From: an uncultured Chlorobiales bacterium
Lineage (GTDB): Bacteria > Bacteroidota > Chlorobiia > Chlorobiales > Chlorobiaceae
Assembly: GCA_903929135.1 (NCBI GenBank)
Contig: CAIYTH010000048.1
Span: 1 to 64,000 of the forward strand
DNA: 64,000 nucleotides
Direction of reading: 5' to 3'
Shown here: positions 56,595 to 64,000 of the stretch, one piece after another
Position numbering within the stretch: the stretch's first letter is position 1
Layout: the number at the start of each line of letters is the position of its first letter
Made by a program: the position numbers and the translations under genes
The notes under the pieces: generated by a model
What the model saw: the letters and a program-made list of their open reading frames with translations, nothing else
Database searches by the model: none
Told to the model about the DNA's origin: nothing

Positions 56595-58130
56595 ATGACC
56601 AGAGAACAAGAACAGAACAAGCCGTCACAGGAGAACTCCCCTGCGCTCTCCCTGAACGACCAGATGAAGCGGCGTTTCGAGGAGCGCAGCCACCTCGCCG
56701 AAATGGGTATCGACCCCTATCCCTACTCCTTCGACGTCACCTCCTCCTCGAAAGCGATCACGGATACATTCAGTGACGAAAATCCCGAAGAGGTTTCGGT
56801 CGCCGGCCGCATCATGACCATCCGGAAAATGGGCAAGGCATCGTTTTTCCATATCCAGGATGCCGAAGGCAGGATCCAGATCTACCTGAAGCGCGACGAC
56901 GTGGGCGAAGCGTCCTACAACACCTTCAAGTTGCTCGACATCGGCGACATCGTGGGGGTCAGCGGTTTCACCTTCAGGACCAAGACCGGCGAAGTGTCGG
57001 TGCACGCCCGCCGTTTCGAGCTGCTCTCCAAGTCCCTGCGCCCGATCCCGGTCGCCAAGGAAAAAGAGGTCGATGGCCAGAAGGTGATCTACGACGCCTT
57101 CAGCGACCGCGAGCTCCGTTACCGCCAGCGCTACGTCGACCTGATCGTCAATCCCGAGGTGCGCGACACATTCATCCGCAGGACGAAGATCGTCAGCATC
57201 ATGCGCAGCTACTTCTCATCGAACGGATGGCTCGAGGTCGAAACCCCGATCCTGCAGCCCATCTACGGCGGCGCGGCGGCCCGTCCGTTCACGACGCACC
57301 ACAACGCGCTCGACATGGAGCTCTACCTGCGCATCGCCAACGAACTCTACCTGAAACGCCTCATCGTCGGCGGTTTCGACGGCGTCTTCGAGTTCGCCAA
57401 GGATTTCCGCAACGAAGGCATCGACCGTTTCCACAACCCCGAGTTCACCCAGGTCTAGCTGTACGTCGCCTACAACGACTACATCTGGATGATGGAACTG
57501 GTCGAAAACCTGCTGCACAAAACGTGCATCGAGGTCAACGGCAAAGACACCACGAACTTCCTCGGCAACGAGATCAGCCTCAAGCCCCCGTTCAGGCGCC
57601 TGACCATCGCCGATTCGATCAGGGAGTACACCGGACGCGACATCAGGGACACATCGGAAGCCCAGCTCCGGGACATCGCGAAAGACCTCGGCCTCGAGCT
57701 CGACCCCAAGATCAGCAGCGGAAAGATCATCGACGAGATCTTCGGTGAATTCGTCGAACCGAAGCTCATCCAGCCGACCTTCATCACCGATTACCCGGAA
57801 GAGATGTCGCCGCTGGCCAAGAAGCACCGTTCCGAACCCGGGCTGGTCGAACGCTTCGAGCTGATCGTCGGCGGCAAGGAGGTTTGCAACTCCTTCTCCG
57901 AGCTCAACGACCCGGTCATCCAGCGCGAACGCCTCGAAGAGCAGGCCCGCCTCCGACAGCGCGGCGACGACGAGGCCATGATCGTCGACGAGGACTTCCT
58001 CCGCGCCCTCGAGTACGGCATGCCCCCCTGCGCCGGACTCGGCATCGGCATCGACCGCGTGGTCATGCTCCTGACCGGCCAGGACTCCATACGCGACGTC
58101 ATCTTCTTCCCTCACCTGAAACCCGAGTAA
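56595..58130 (+). pseudogene. lysS: lysS, lysyl-tRNA synthetase reading frame with one in-frame TAG
   Basis: A 511-residue class II lysyl-tRNA synthetase if the TAG at 57456-57458 (codon 288) is read through. The two parts, 56595-57458 and 57459-58130, are in the same frame with no indel. The OB-fold anticodon domain (about 60-155), motif 1 ([20 protein letters not shown]), motif 2 ([17 protein letters not shown], then LYVAYNDY) and motif 3 ([15 protein letters not shown]) are all intact. The codon at the TAG normally encodes Glu (...FTxxELY), so one G-to-T change (GAG to TAG) explains it. It could be a sequencing error, a recent mutation with a second lysS elsewhere, or suppressed. The upstream part alone lacks motif 3 and cannot be active. 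Confidence 0.9.
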
Positions 58131-58164
58131 GCGTCAGCGGATAACCTGATACCTCTATTATGCC

Positions 58165-58204
58165 AGGAGCCCCGGCAATCCGATGCCGGGGCTCCTGTTT
58201 TTTC
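58165..58204 (+). terminator. Intrinsic terminator after lysS
   Basis: AGGAGCCCCGGCA, loop ATCCGA, TGCCGGGGCTCCT: a 13-bp perfect stem followed by GTTTTTTC. It closes the crtB-lysS transcript. Confidence 0.95.
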
Positions 58205-58263
58205 ACCATGAAGCACCTCGATCGCCGCTGACCAAAGATCGGCTCAAGCCCCTTTGATGAACA

Positions 58264-58593
58264 TCAGTTATTACCGCCCTGTTTGTACTGACGATAACAC
58301 GCCTCAGCCGAGAGCATCCATCGGGTATGAAGCCGCTCCAGTTCCAGCGAAGCTCGAGTGTCGCCGAAAATGACCATGATTTTCAGGATGGCGGCTTGAG
58401 CGTAAAAGGGGTCGTCGGGGGTGTTCAGTGCATCCTGGACCAGTGATAACACGCCATACATCGCCACGTCGAACGTTACCGCCTTATAAGAGCGGCCTCG
58501 TCCAGCGATGTCATGTGTGATGACTTCAATGGCCCTTCCGTAATCCTTTGATTTGATCATGTTGATCACCAGAGACAGATCATCGTGCGTCAT
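58264..58593 (-). CDS. Protein of unknown function
   Basis: 109 residues from the ATG at 58593, preferred because GGGAGAGG lies 5 bp upstream; ATGs at 58650 and 58719 would give 128 or 151 residues. Largely helical: DDLSLVINMIKSKDYGRAIE, VTFDVAMYGVLSLVQDALNT and FGDTRASLELERLHTRWML. There is no signal peptide and no recognised domain. It sits in a somewhat AT-richer stretch after the lysS terminator, possibly accessory DNA. Confidence 0.55.
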   Translation of the reverse strand: MTHDDLSLVINMIKSKDYGRAIEVITHDIAGRGRSYKAVTFDVAMYGVLSLVQDALNTPDDPFYAQAAILKIMVIFGDTRASLELERLHTRWMLSAEACYRQYKQGGNN

Positions 58594-59135
58594 GTCAGCC
58601 TCTCCCGCTTGGAATGTTGCATGTGTTTCCAACAGCACTGAATAGATCATGGCAACCCTTGTGTCTTTCCTGGTCGCCCGCTCAAGAGCAAACCTGACAA
58701 GGATAATCCATATTGCCATGAAACTATGACAACCAAAACAAGGGAGAATGGGGAAGGTAAAAAAGCTGCCGGGGAGGAAATCGGAAGCTGAACGGCAAGT
58801 ACAAGGTCAGTGAACCCTTGAAAAAGATAAAAAACTTTAAGAATAAAAGACAAGGCTTTTCAGGAAACGAGCCGGAACAACCGAAATTCACTGCCGGTTT
58901 ACGTCCGGCCTGAAACAGCCTCCCTCCGGAAGATCTGTTCCCTGAGGGGATAAGCAGACCGGATAGTGCAACCGAAACCAGCAGGACGGAAGCACAATCG
59001 AGACATCCGCATGAAACAGGAAACCCCGTTGATGGAACCGGGTTTCAGCATGCAGGAATATGTTGCCCAACCGGCTTGTCGGGATGTCGCGAATCCTTAC
59101 GACATGAATGGTGGCTGCGATTCATGGAGATCGGG
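58594..59135. other. Gap before the radical SAM gene
   Basis: This includes the N-terminal extension zone of the preceding gene. From about 58730 it is AT-richer than the flanks and contains runs of A. A plus-strand frame with an ATG at 59011 runs into the radical SAM gene on the opposite strand; it has no ribosome-binding site. No RNA or hairpin stands out. Confidence 0.5.
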
Positions 59136-60272
59136 TTATTTCCTGCCCGGACTCGTCGTGCAGCACTCTTCGAAAATGCTCATCAATGGCGATCCCGCGA
59201 GATGATCTGAGAATGAGAACCCCTCGCGCCCTAAAATCTCCAGTACATGGTATGCCGTGCCGATAGCTGCCCGTTCCGAGGCACAGAGAAACGCGCCGGG
59301 AAGGCTGTAGTCACCTGTTGAAAAATAGTTCGTACACCCGCACCAGCACATGCAGTATGGCAGGAGTGAACATGTTCTGCACACCTCGTGGCCACTCGTT
59401 TCAGCATCATGCAGACAACGGCCAAGCAAAGGGTGTTCATCATTGATGTTCCCGAGGCAATGGGCGCCGGCCTCACCCGCCCCCATGAGCCTCTCGCAGG
59501 GATAGACGTCTCCGGAAGGAGCGAATGCGAACTCCGCCTTACCCATCCGGCACTTCTCTTCCGGCTTGTAACCGCCTCGAAGGATCGCCACGATCTTGCT
59601 GTCGATCAGGCTGATGTGGACAGGCACTCCGGCCTGGTAATACGAGATATACTGTTTACCGATCCGATCATAGATATCCGGAAGCAACAGGGAATCGGCT
59701 TCACTCCATGTTGCAGTGATATCGAGATTCAGATAAAGATTCCTGACCCCTGTCTTCACGAGGTATTCGACGACTTCGGGAAGGGCCGCAAGTGTTTCCG
59801 GTCGATAGACCGCATTAACCGGCATGAAAGGGAAAAAATGCAACGCCCGCCTGATGGCAACCTCAACCGCCCCGGAGCTTCCACGTCCGTCAGGGAACAC
59901 TCTCGATCGATCCTGAATTTCAGGATATCCATCGCAGCTGATGCCGAGCGTAACGCCAAGCCTTGTCAGTTCGTGAGCCACATCGTCTGAAAACAGCGTG
60001 CCGTTGGAAACGGTTGAAAAAAGCACTTTCCTTTCAGGGAAATCAACGTGGGACTTGACGAGGTCGACAATCCCGCCGATAAGATCAAGTTCAAGCAGAG
60101 GTTCACCGCCAAAAAACCCGACATCGATGAGCTCCCCGGGTGGAGACACGCGGTACATGAAATCGACAATCTTTGCTGCTGTACCCAAACTCATGGTCAC
60201 CGGCTTCTTCCCGATATAGCAGTACGTGCACGCAAGATTGCACTCCTGTGTAATGGCCAGAGTGTATTTCAT
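59136..60272 (-). CDS. Radical SAM/SPASM peptide-maturase-like protein
   Basis: 378 residues from the ATG at 60272, which puts the cluster motif CNLACTYCY (Cys11, Cys15, Cys18) at the expected place; an ATG at 60323 is the alternative. FFGGEPLLELDLI and the SCDGYPEIQDRSRVF block fit the anaerobic sulfatase maturase/peptide maturase group. The C-terminal SPASM region is rich in cysteine: KCRMG, VYPCERLMG, and VCRTCSLLPYCMCWCGC, enough for two auxiliary iron-sulfur clusters. No sulfatase is nearby. The gene follows a 146-residue protein gene with a hairpin between them, a common layout for modified peptides; that role is an inference. Confidence 0.85.
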   Translation of the reverse strand: MKYTLAITQECNLACTYCYIGKKPVTMSLGTAAKIVDFMYRVSPPGELIDVGFFGGEPLLELDLIGGIVDLVKSHVDFPERKVLFSTVSNGTLFSDDVAHELTRLGVTLGISCDGYPEIQDRSRVFPDGRGSSGAVEVAIRRALHFFPFMPVNAVYRPETLAALPEVVEYLVKTGVRNLYLNLDITATWSEADSLLLPDIYDRIGKQYISYYQAGVPVHISLIDSKIVAILRGGYKPEEKCRMGKAEFAFAPSGDVYPCERLMGAGEAGAHCLGNINDEHPLLGRCLHDAETSGHEVCRTCSLLPYCMCWCGCTNYFSTGDYSLPGAFLCASERAAIGTAYHVLEILGREGFSFSDHLAGSPLMSIFEECCTTSPGRK

Positions 60273-60293
60273 TCTTCGGGGTTCAATTACGAA

Positions 60294-60316
60294 GGGAGGC
60301 GCAGGATGCGCCTCCC
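60294..60316 (-). other. Hairpin between the 146-residue gene and the radical SAM gene
   Basis: GGGAGGCGCA, loop GGA, TGCGCCTCCC: a perfect 10-bp GC-rich stem. It has no following T-run on the minus strand, so it may slow transcription or protect the upstream message rather than end it. Confidence 0.7.
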
Positions 60317-60329
60317 TCCTCATGAAGAA

Positions 60330-60770
60330 TCATTTCTTTGCCTTTTGGGCAGCTTGCTGAGGAATACCCGCGAAGCCTTCGTTAACCTCCAGGAAGGAGT
60401 GGAACCCTATGGAGTTTACCTGAGACAGCCTGGTGCGGAGGTTCTCCAGGACAGGCGCCGTGAATGCCTGCCACTGAGCGGCAGTAAGGACGTACAGATC
60501 GCCGTTGTAATGCAGATGGGCAATCTTGCGACCTCCCCGAAGATCGATGATGGAATCGACGAGCTGGCTGGATTTGGCTGATGTAGCCTGCTTTACCCTC
60601 AGGCCGACTCCCAGGGCCTCAGCCGAAACGGGTGTCAGTTTATGCTCTTTGATGAACTGGCCGATCGTCGCGGCATGGGTCAACCAGAAATCAGCGGGAA
60701 TGCCGATCCGCAGCCGCTGAATGTCGAGCAGCGCCTGGGCAAGGGTATGGTCGTTATTTGGTGGGAACAT
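60330..60770 (-). CDS. 146-residue protein of unknown function, possible maturase substrate
   Basis: 146 residues with no cysteine and no signal peptide. The first half is helical (HTLAQALLDIQRLRIGIPAD, HAATIGQFIKEHKLTPVSAE), the centre is LRGGRKIAHLHYNGDLYVLT, and the C-terminus is SFLEVNEGFAGIPQQAAQKA with a basic end. I do not recognise the family. It is the only gene directly upstream of the radical SAM/SPASM gene on the same strand (57 bp apart), so it is the natural candidate for a substrate or recognition partner. It lies in the accessory-looking segment. Confidence 0.65.
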   Translation of the reverse strand: MFPPNNDHTLAQALLDIQRLRIGIPADFWLTHAATIGQFIKEHKLTPVSAEALGVGLRVKQATSAKSSQLVDSIIDLRGGRKIAHLHYNGDLYVLTAAQWQAFTAPVLENLRTRLSQVNSIGFHSFLEVNEGFAGIPQQAAQKAKK

Positions 60771-61025
60771 GGCTTTCTCCGTTTAGTTGGAATGGCACTA
60801 CTGAACAGGAACCACAACGAAATAATAAGAGGAAGGAATCACCTCAGTGGAAAGTAAGCATAAATAAAATAAAGCCAAATCAGGCAAAAAAACAATATGG
60901 AATCCCCCCCCCTGAGGAAAGTTCCTTACCCATTACACGAATGACAATCCCAGCTTCAGATAACAGTAAAACCGCATCGTCATCAATATCCGCCAAAGAT
61001 AGAGCCGGAAAGCGGGAAACCAGGC

Positions 61026-61292
61026 TCAGGCCGGGTTTCCATGGTGACAGGGGTGGCAGGAGCGGTCGTGGCCGGGCCAGGAGATCGACCAGACCAACGC
61101 ACATATCCATCCTATCCCTGTCCAGCCGAGCAGGAGATTCATGGCGACGATGGCCGCAGCACTTCGGTGCCGGCGCCAGATGGCGATGACCGAAGGGGTG
61201 AAACAGAGCAGCCAGAAACCGGCCATCGCCAATGCTGCAATTACCGGCGATCCGGAAGACCAGGCCCACGAGTGCGTCCATTCATTGATCAT
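61026..61292 (-). CDS. Superinfection-immunity-family small membrane protein
   Basis: 88 residues with AAGGAG 9 bp upstream of the ATG. Two membrane helices enclose a short basic loop: ALAMAGFWLLCFTPSVIAIW, then RRHRSAAAIVAMNLLLGWTG and IGWICALVWSISWP. The pattern (R-x-H-x-x-x-x-A-I-x-x-x-N-x-x-x-GWT-x-IGWI-x-AL-x-W) is that of the superinfection immunity (Imm) family. These proteins are named after the phage T4 Imm protein but are widespread in bacteria. The C-terminus ends in a His/Cys-rich tail (HDRSCHPCHHG). Confidence 0.82.
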   Translation of the reverse strand: MINEWTHSWAWSSGSPVIAALAMAGFWLLCFTPSVIAIWRRHRSAAAIVAMNLLLGWTGIGWICALVWSISWPGHDRSCHPCHHGNPA

Positions 61293-61522
61293 ATGTTCAA
61301 CTCCTTGTTCATGTTGAGGTTCTTTTTCCTTTGACGCCGCTTCCGGTCATTTGTTTGCGCCCTGATCAGGCGCTTTTTTATGAAAAAATCAAAACCTTGC
61401 CGATACCCTTCTGCAGGAGAGCCGGCGTTTGCTTTTATCCATCGGCATGCGTAAGATGCAGTGATTCGCATCGACGGCCCCTCACGCATTCGAAGGCTTC
61501 ATTAACCGGCCGGAGGAACCCC

Positions 61523-62197
61523 ATGCCGCTCATCCGTCCCAGATCCGTACCGTTTTCCCTGCTCGAGGTAGTCTCGCAGGGCGAGGGACTCCGTACCGAG
61601 TTCAAGCGCCTGATCCACTCCCCAGCCAAAATCGCCCGTTCGATCTCTGCGTTCGCCAACACTTCGGGAGGACATATCCTCATCGGTGTTGACGACGACA
61701 GGAGGATCGTGGGCATCAGGAGCGAAAAGGAGACGCTCGAAGTGATCGACGACGCGCTCCGCTTCCATATCGAACCGGCGCCGGAGCTGGACGTGCACGT
61801 CGAAGAGTACAAACGCCGCATGGTGCTGGTGCTCACCATTCCCGAAAGTGTCGAAAAGCCGCATTTCCACGTCGAGCAGGTGCTTTCAGGGACAACCGCC
61901 GCCAAGGTCGCCGAGCGCCGCGTCTTCATCCGCGAAGGCAGCCACAACAAGGCTGCGACCGATGACCGCATCGTCCTGATCCAGTCCCGGAGAGAGCCGT
62001 TGAAGCTCTCCTTCAGCGACAGGGAATCGAGGCTGCTCGACTACCTCGCCCTGCACCCGCGGATCACGGCCCCTGAATTTGCCGATCAGGCGGGCATCCC
62101 CGTCGCCGAAGCACGCCGCATTCTCGTGTCGCTGGTCAGGTCAGGTGCAGTTCGCCTGTTGACAGAAGGAAATTCGGCCGCATATGCCCTCGGATGA
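61523..62197 (+). CDS. AlbA_2/Schlafen-type putative DNA-binding protein
   Basis: 224 residues from the ATG at 61523, chosen for the GGAGGAA ribosome-binding site just upstream; the frame back to 61331 is unlikely. The N-terminal AlbA_2 domain (about 15-150) shows EGLRTEFKRLIHSPAKIARS, then ISAFANTSGGHILIGVDDDR. The C-terminal part is a winged helix (SDRESRLLDYLALHPRITAP, EFADQAGIPVAEARRILVSL). The family is found in regulators and helicase-related proteins. It probably binds nucleic acid. Its target is unknown. Confidence 0.85.
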   Translation: MPLIRPRSVPFSLLEVVSQGEGLRTEFKRLIHSPAKIARSISAFANTSGGHILIGVDDDRRIVGIRSEKETLEVIDDALRFHIEPAPELDVHVEEYKRRMVLVLTIPESVEKPHFHVEQVLSGTTAAKVAERRVFIREGSHNKAATDDRIVLIQSRREPLKLSFSDRESRLLDYLALHPRITAPEFADQAGIPVAEARRILVSLVRSGAVRLLTEGNSAAYALG

Positions 62198-62324
62198 TCT
62201 GCCCGAACTCCGAAAACATTACATTTGCGTATAATATTTTTAGGACTATTTTTTATTTGGCCGAAATTATTTAAGTTTAATCCGAGAGAGTTACGGTATT
62301 TTATCAGCGTTACCACTTCCCGCC

Positions 62325-63773
62325 ATGACCCGCCTTTTCGAACATTATGACGCCGGCCCCGAAAGGTTTTTCGATGAAGTCATCTCGAAGGAGGGCTCAC
62401 CCAGGGGGCATTATGAAAAAATGATGCGCCGGTTCTCCCAGCTCTCGGTCGAGGACATACGGGCAAGACGACAGCTGATGAACATCTTCTTCCGTAACCA
62501 GGGCATCACGTTCACCGTCTACGGAGTTGACGAGGGCATCGAACGCATCTTCCCGTTCGACCTGATTCCGCGTATCATCCCCTCGCCGGAGTGGGAAACC
62601 ATCGAACGGGGGCTCGTCCAGCGCATCACGGCACTCAACGAGTTCCTCTCCGATATCTATCATGACCAGAAAATCCTGAAGGACAAGGTCATCCCCCCCG
62701 AGCTGGTGCTCGGCAGCAAGCACTTCCGCCGGGAGTTCGTCGGGGTCAGGCCTCCGCTCGGGGTCTACATCCACGTCACGGGAAGCGACATCATCCGGGA
62801 TGACTCAGGCAAGTTCCTGGTGCTCGAAGACAACCTCCGGACTCCGAGCGGCGTCTCGTACATGCTGCAGAACCGGCAGGCGATGAAACGGGCGTTCCCG
62901 GTGCTGTTCGACCTCTACAAGGTCCGGCCGATCGACAACTACCCGCAGCAGCTCCTGAGGACGCTCCAGGAGATCAGCCCGACTCCCAAAGCGGAGCCGA
63001 AAGTGGTCGTGCTGACCCCGGGCATCTACAACTCGGCTTACTTCGAGCACAGCTACCTTGCGCAGCAGATGGGTGTGCAGCTCACCGAAGGCCGCGACCT
63101 CGTGGTCAACAACAACAAGGTCTATACGCGGACAACCCGCGGCCTTCAGCGGGTGGACGTCATCTACCGCAGGGTGGATGACGATTTCCTCGATCCGCTG
63201 GTCTTCAGGCCTGACTCGAAACTCGGCGTGGCCGGCCTGATCAACGCCTACAGGAAGGGCAACGTAGCCCTGGCCAACGCTATCGGCACCGGCGTGGCCG
63301 ACGACAAGGTGATCTACAGCTTCGTTCCTGATATCATCAGGTACTACCTCGGGGAAGACCCGATCATCGACAATGTCGAGACCTGGCTGGCCAGCAACCC
63401 GAAACATCTGAAATACATCCTCGAAAACCTCGAGTCGCTGGTCGTGAAGGCCGCCAACGAGTCTGGAGGCTACGGCATGCTGGTCGGTCCGCACTCCACG
63501 CTTGAGGAGCGGGAAAAGTTCGCCGAGATGATCGTCGCGAACCCGCGCAACTATATCGCACAGCCGACGATCTCCCTGTCGCGCCACCCGAGCTTCTTCA
63601 ATGATTCGGAGATCGCCCCCTGCCATATCGACCTTCGACCTTACGTGCTGTACGGCAAGTCACCCTCGATCGTGCCGGGCGGACTGACCAGGGTCGCCCT
63701 GAAGCGGGGGTCGCTCGTGGTCAACTCCTCCCAGGGCGGAGGAAGCAAGGACACCTGGGTCATCGATATCTGA
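62325..63773 (+). CDS. Circularly permuted ATP-grasp type 2 protein
   Basis: 482 residues. This is the DUF404/DUF407 (COG2308) protein, a peptide-ligase-like ATP-grasp. Blocks: [72 protein letters not shown], and [16 protein letters not shown]. It is almost always encoded beside an alpha-E protein and often a transglutaminase, and the set is thought to make or modify a peptide. Here the alpha-E gene follows after 20 bp. The ATG at 62325 starts the usual N-terminus. Confidence 0.93.
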   Translation: MTRLFEHYDAGPERFFDEVISKEGSPRGHYEKMMRRFSQLSVEDIRARRQLMNIFFRNQGITFTVYGVDEGIERIFPFDLIPRIIPSPEWETIERGLVQRITALNEFLSDIYHDQKILKDKVIPPELVLGSKHFRREFVGVRPPLGVYIHVTGSDIIRDDSGKFLVLEDNLRTPSGVSYMLQNRQAMKRAFPVLFDLYKVRPIDNYPQQLLRTLQEISPTPKAEPKVVVLTPGIYNSAYFEHSYLAQQMGVQLTEGRDLVVNNNKVYTRTTRGLQRVDVIYRRVDDDFLDPLVFRPDSKLGVAGLINAYRKGNVALANAIGTGVADDKVIYSFVPDIIRYYLGEDPIIDNVETWLASNPKHLKYILENLESLVVKAANESGGYGMLVGPHSTLEEREKFAEMIVANPRNYIAQPTISLSRHPSFFNDSEIAPCHIDLRPYVLYGKSPSIVPGGLTRVALKRGSLVVNSSQGGGSKDTWVIDI

Positions 63774-63793
63774 ACCATTAACGCACGAACACC

Positions 63794-64000
63794 ATGCTGA
63801 GCCGCGTAGCCGAATCGCTTTTCTGGATGAGCCGCTACTTCGAACGGGCCGAAAATACGGCCAGGTTCCTTGACGTCAACTTCAACCTCCTGCTCGACCT
63901 GAACAACATCGCCGTCGTGGACCATCCGAACTACTGGAGCCCGTTGATCATGGTGATGGCCGATCCGAAGGATTTCAGCAGGCACTACCAGGAGTACAAC
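63794..64000 (+). CDS. Alpha-E domain protein, truncated by the window end
   Basis: The first 69 residues of a DUF403 (COG2307, alpha-E) protein: MLSRVAESLFWMSRYFERAE followed by NTARFLDVNFNLLLDL, the family's characteristic start with the E-R-A-E-N-x-A-R motif. The frame runs off the right edge. It is the expected partner of the ATP-grasp gene just upstream. Confidence 0.93.
   Translation, partial: MLSRVAESLFWMSRYFERAENTARFLDVNFNLLLDLNNIAVVDHPNYWSPLIMVMADPKDFSRHYQEYN

Noticed and set aside
57456-57458. Reading the lysS TAG as pyrrolysine or another recoded residue.
   Set aside because: TAG is a normal stop for moaA, the TolC-like gene and a MacB permease in this window, no pylT or pylS is seen, and the original residue is clearly Glu, not Lys-like.
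60880-61281. A 133-codon minus-strand frame overlapping the superinfection-immunity-like gene.
   Set aside because: The 88-codon frame in another phase has a good ribosome-binding site and a clear family match; this one does not.
1-64000. Searches by eye for CRISPR arrays, insertion sequences, integrases, phage genes and attachment sites.
   Set aside because: None was found. The only repeats are the 139-bp unit and the ATGGAC cluster.

Overview
The window most likely comes from a green sulfur bacterium (order Chlorobiales). The strongest evidence is a clear bchU (C-20 methyltransferase for bacteriochlorophyll c/e), supported by crtB, an ArsA-type ATPase beside bchU, fused molybdenum-cofactor genes and generally GC-rich DNA. 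Most of the sequence is chromosomal housekeeping. I see no transposase, integrase, phage gene or CRISPR array.

Layout. 1-300: a tandem intergenic repeat and a terminator. 306-4097 (minus): ArsA-like ATPase, B12-type radical SAM protein and bchU. 4526-8812 (plus): molybdenum-cofactor block moaC-moaB fusion, moeA, mobB-mobA fusion, moaA. A TetR regulator and a MOSC protein follow. 10650-15469 (minus): membrane protein, double flavodoxin-fold protein, secreted DUF2141 protein, Crp/Fnr regulator, UMF1-type transporter. 15483-19051 (minus): purQ, purS, pssA, panB and a LipM-like octanoyltransferase. 19424-27618 (plus): CoA-binding protein, ddl, TPR protein and a five-gene TolC/MacA/MacB-type efflux cassette. 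27634-30061: an unknown protein, an OmpA-type lipoprotein and an NTF2-like protein.

30368-34757 is the most unusual part. Three tightly coupled genes encode an AfsA-type hotdog protein, a flavin oxidoreductase and a six-TM hybrid histidine kinase whose layout closely follows the Vibrio autoinducer receptor CqsS. I read this as a candidate diffusible-signal production and sensing system not described in this group, to my knowledge.

34842-47527: GH15-DUF547 fusion, lpxD, prs, rplY, an extended OppC-type permease, comEC, metF, lysA, rpmG and tRNA-Leu(CAG). 47679-56570: zinc-ribbon coiled-coil protein, RNase P RNA, a four-PAS hybrid kinase, an aminotransferase, ybeY, hflX and crtB. 56595-58130: lysS with one in-frame TAG at a normally conserved glutamate codon; the rest of the frame is intact. 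58264-61292 looks accessory: a radical SAM/SPASM maturase behind a 146-residue protein and a hairpin (possible modified-peptide locus), plus a superinfection-immunity-like membrane protein. The window ends with an AlbA-type protein, a circularly permuted ATP-grasp protein and the start of its alpha-E partner.

All calls rest on reading motifs and gene order by eye. No database search or structure prediction was run.
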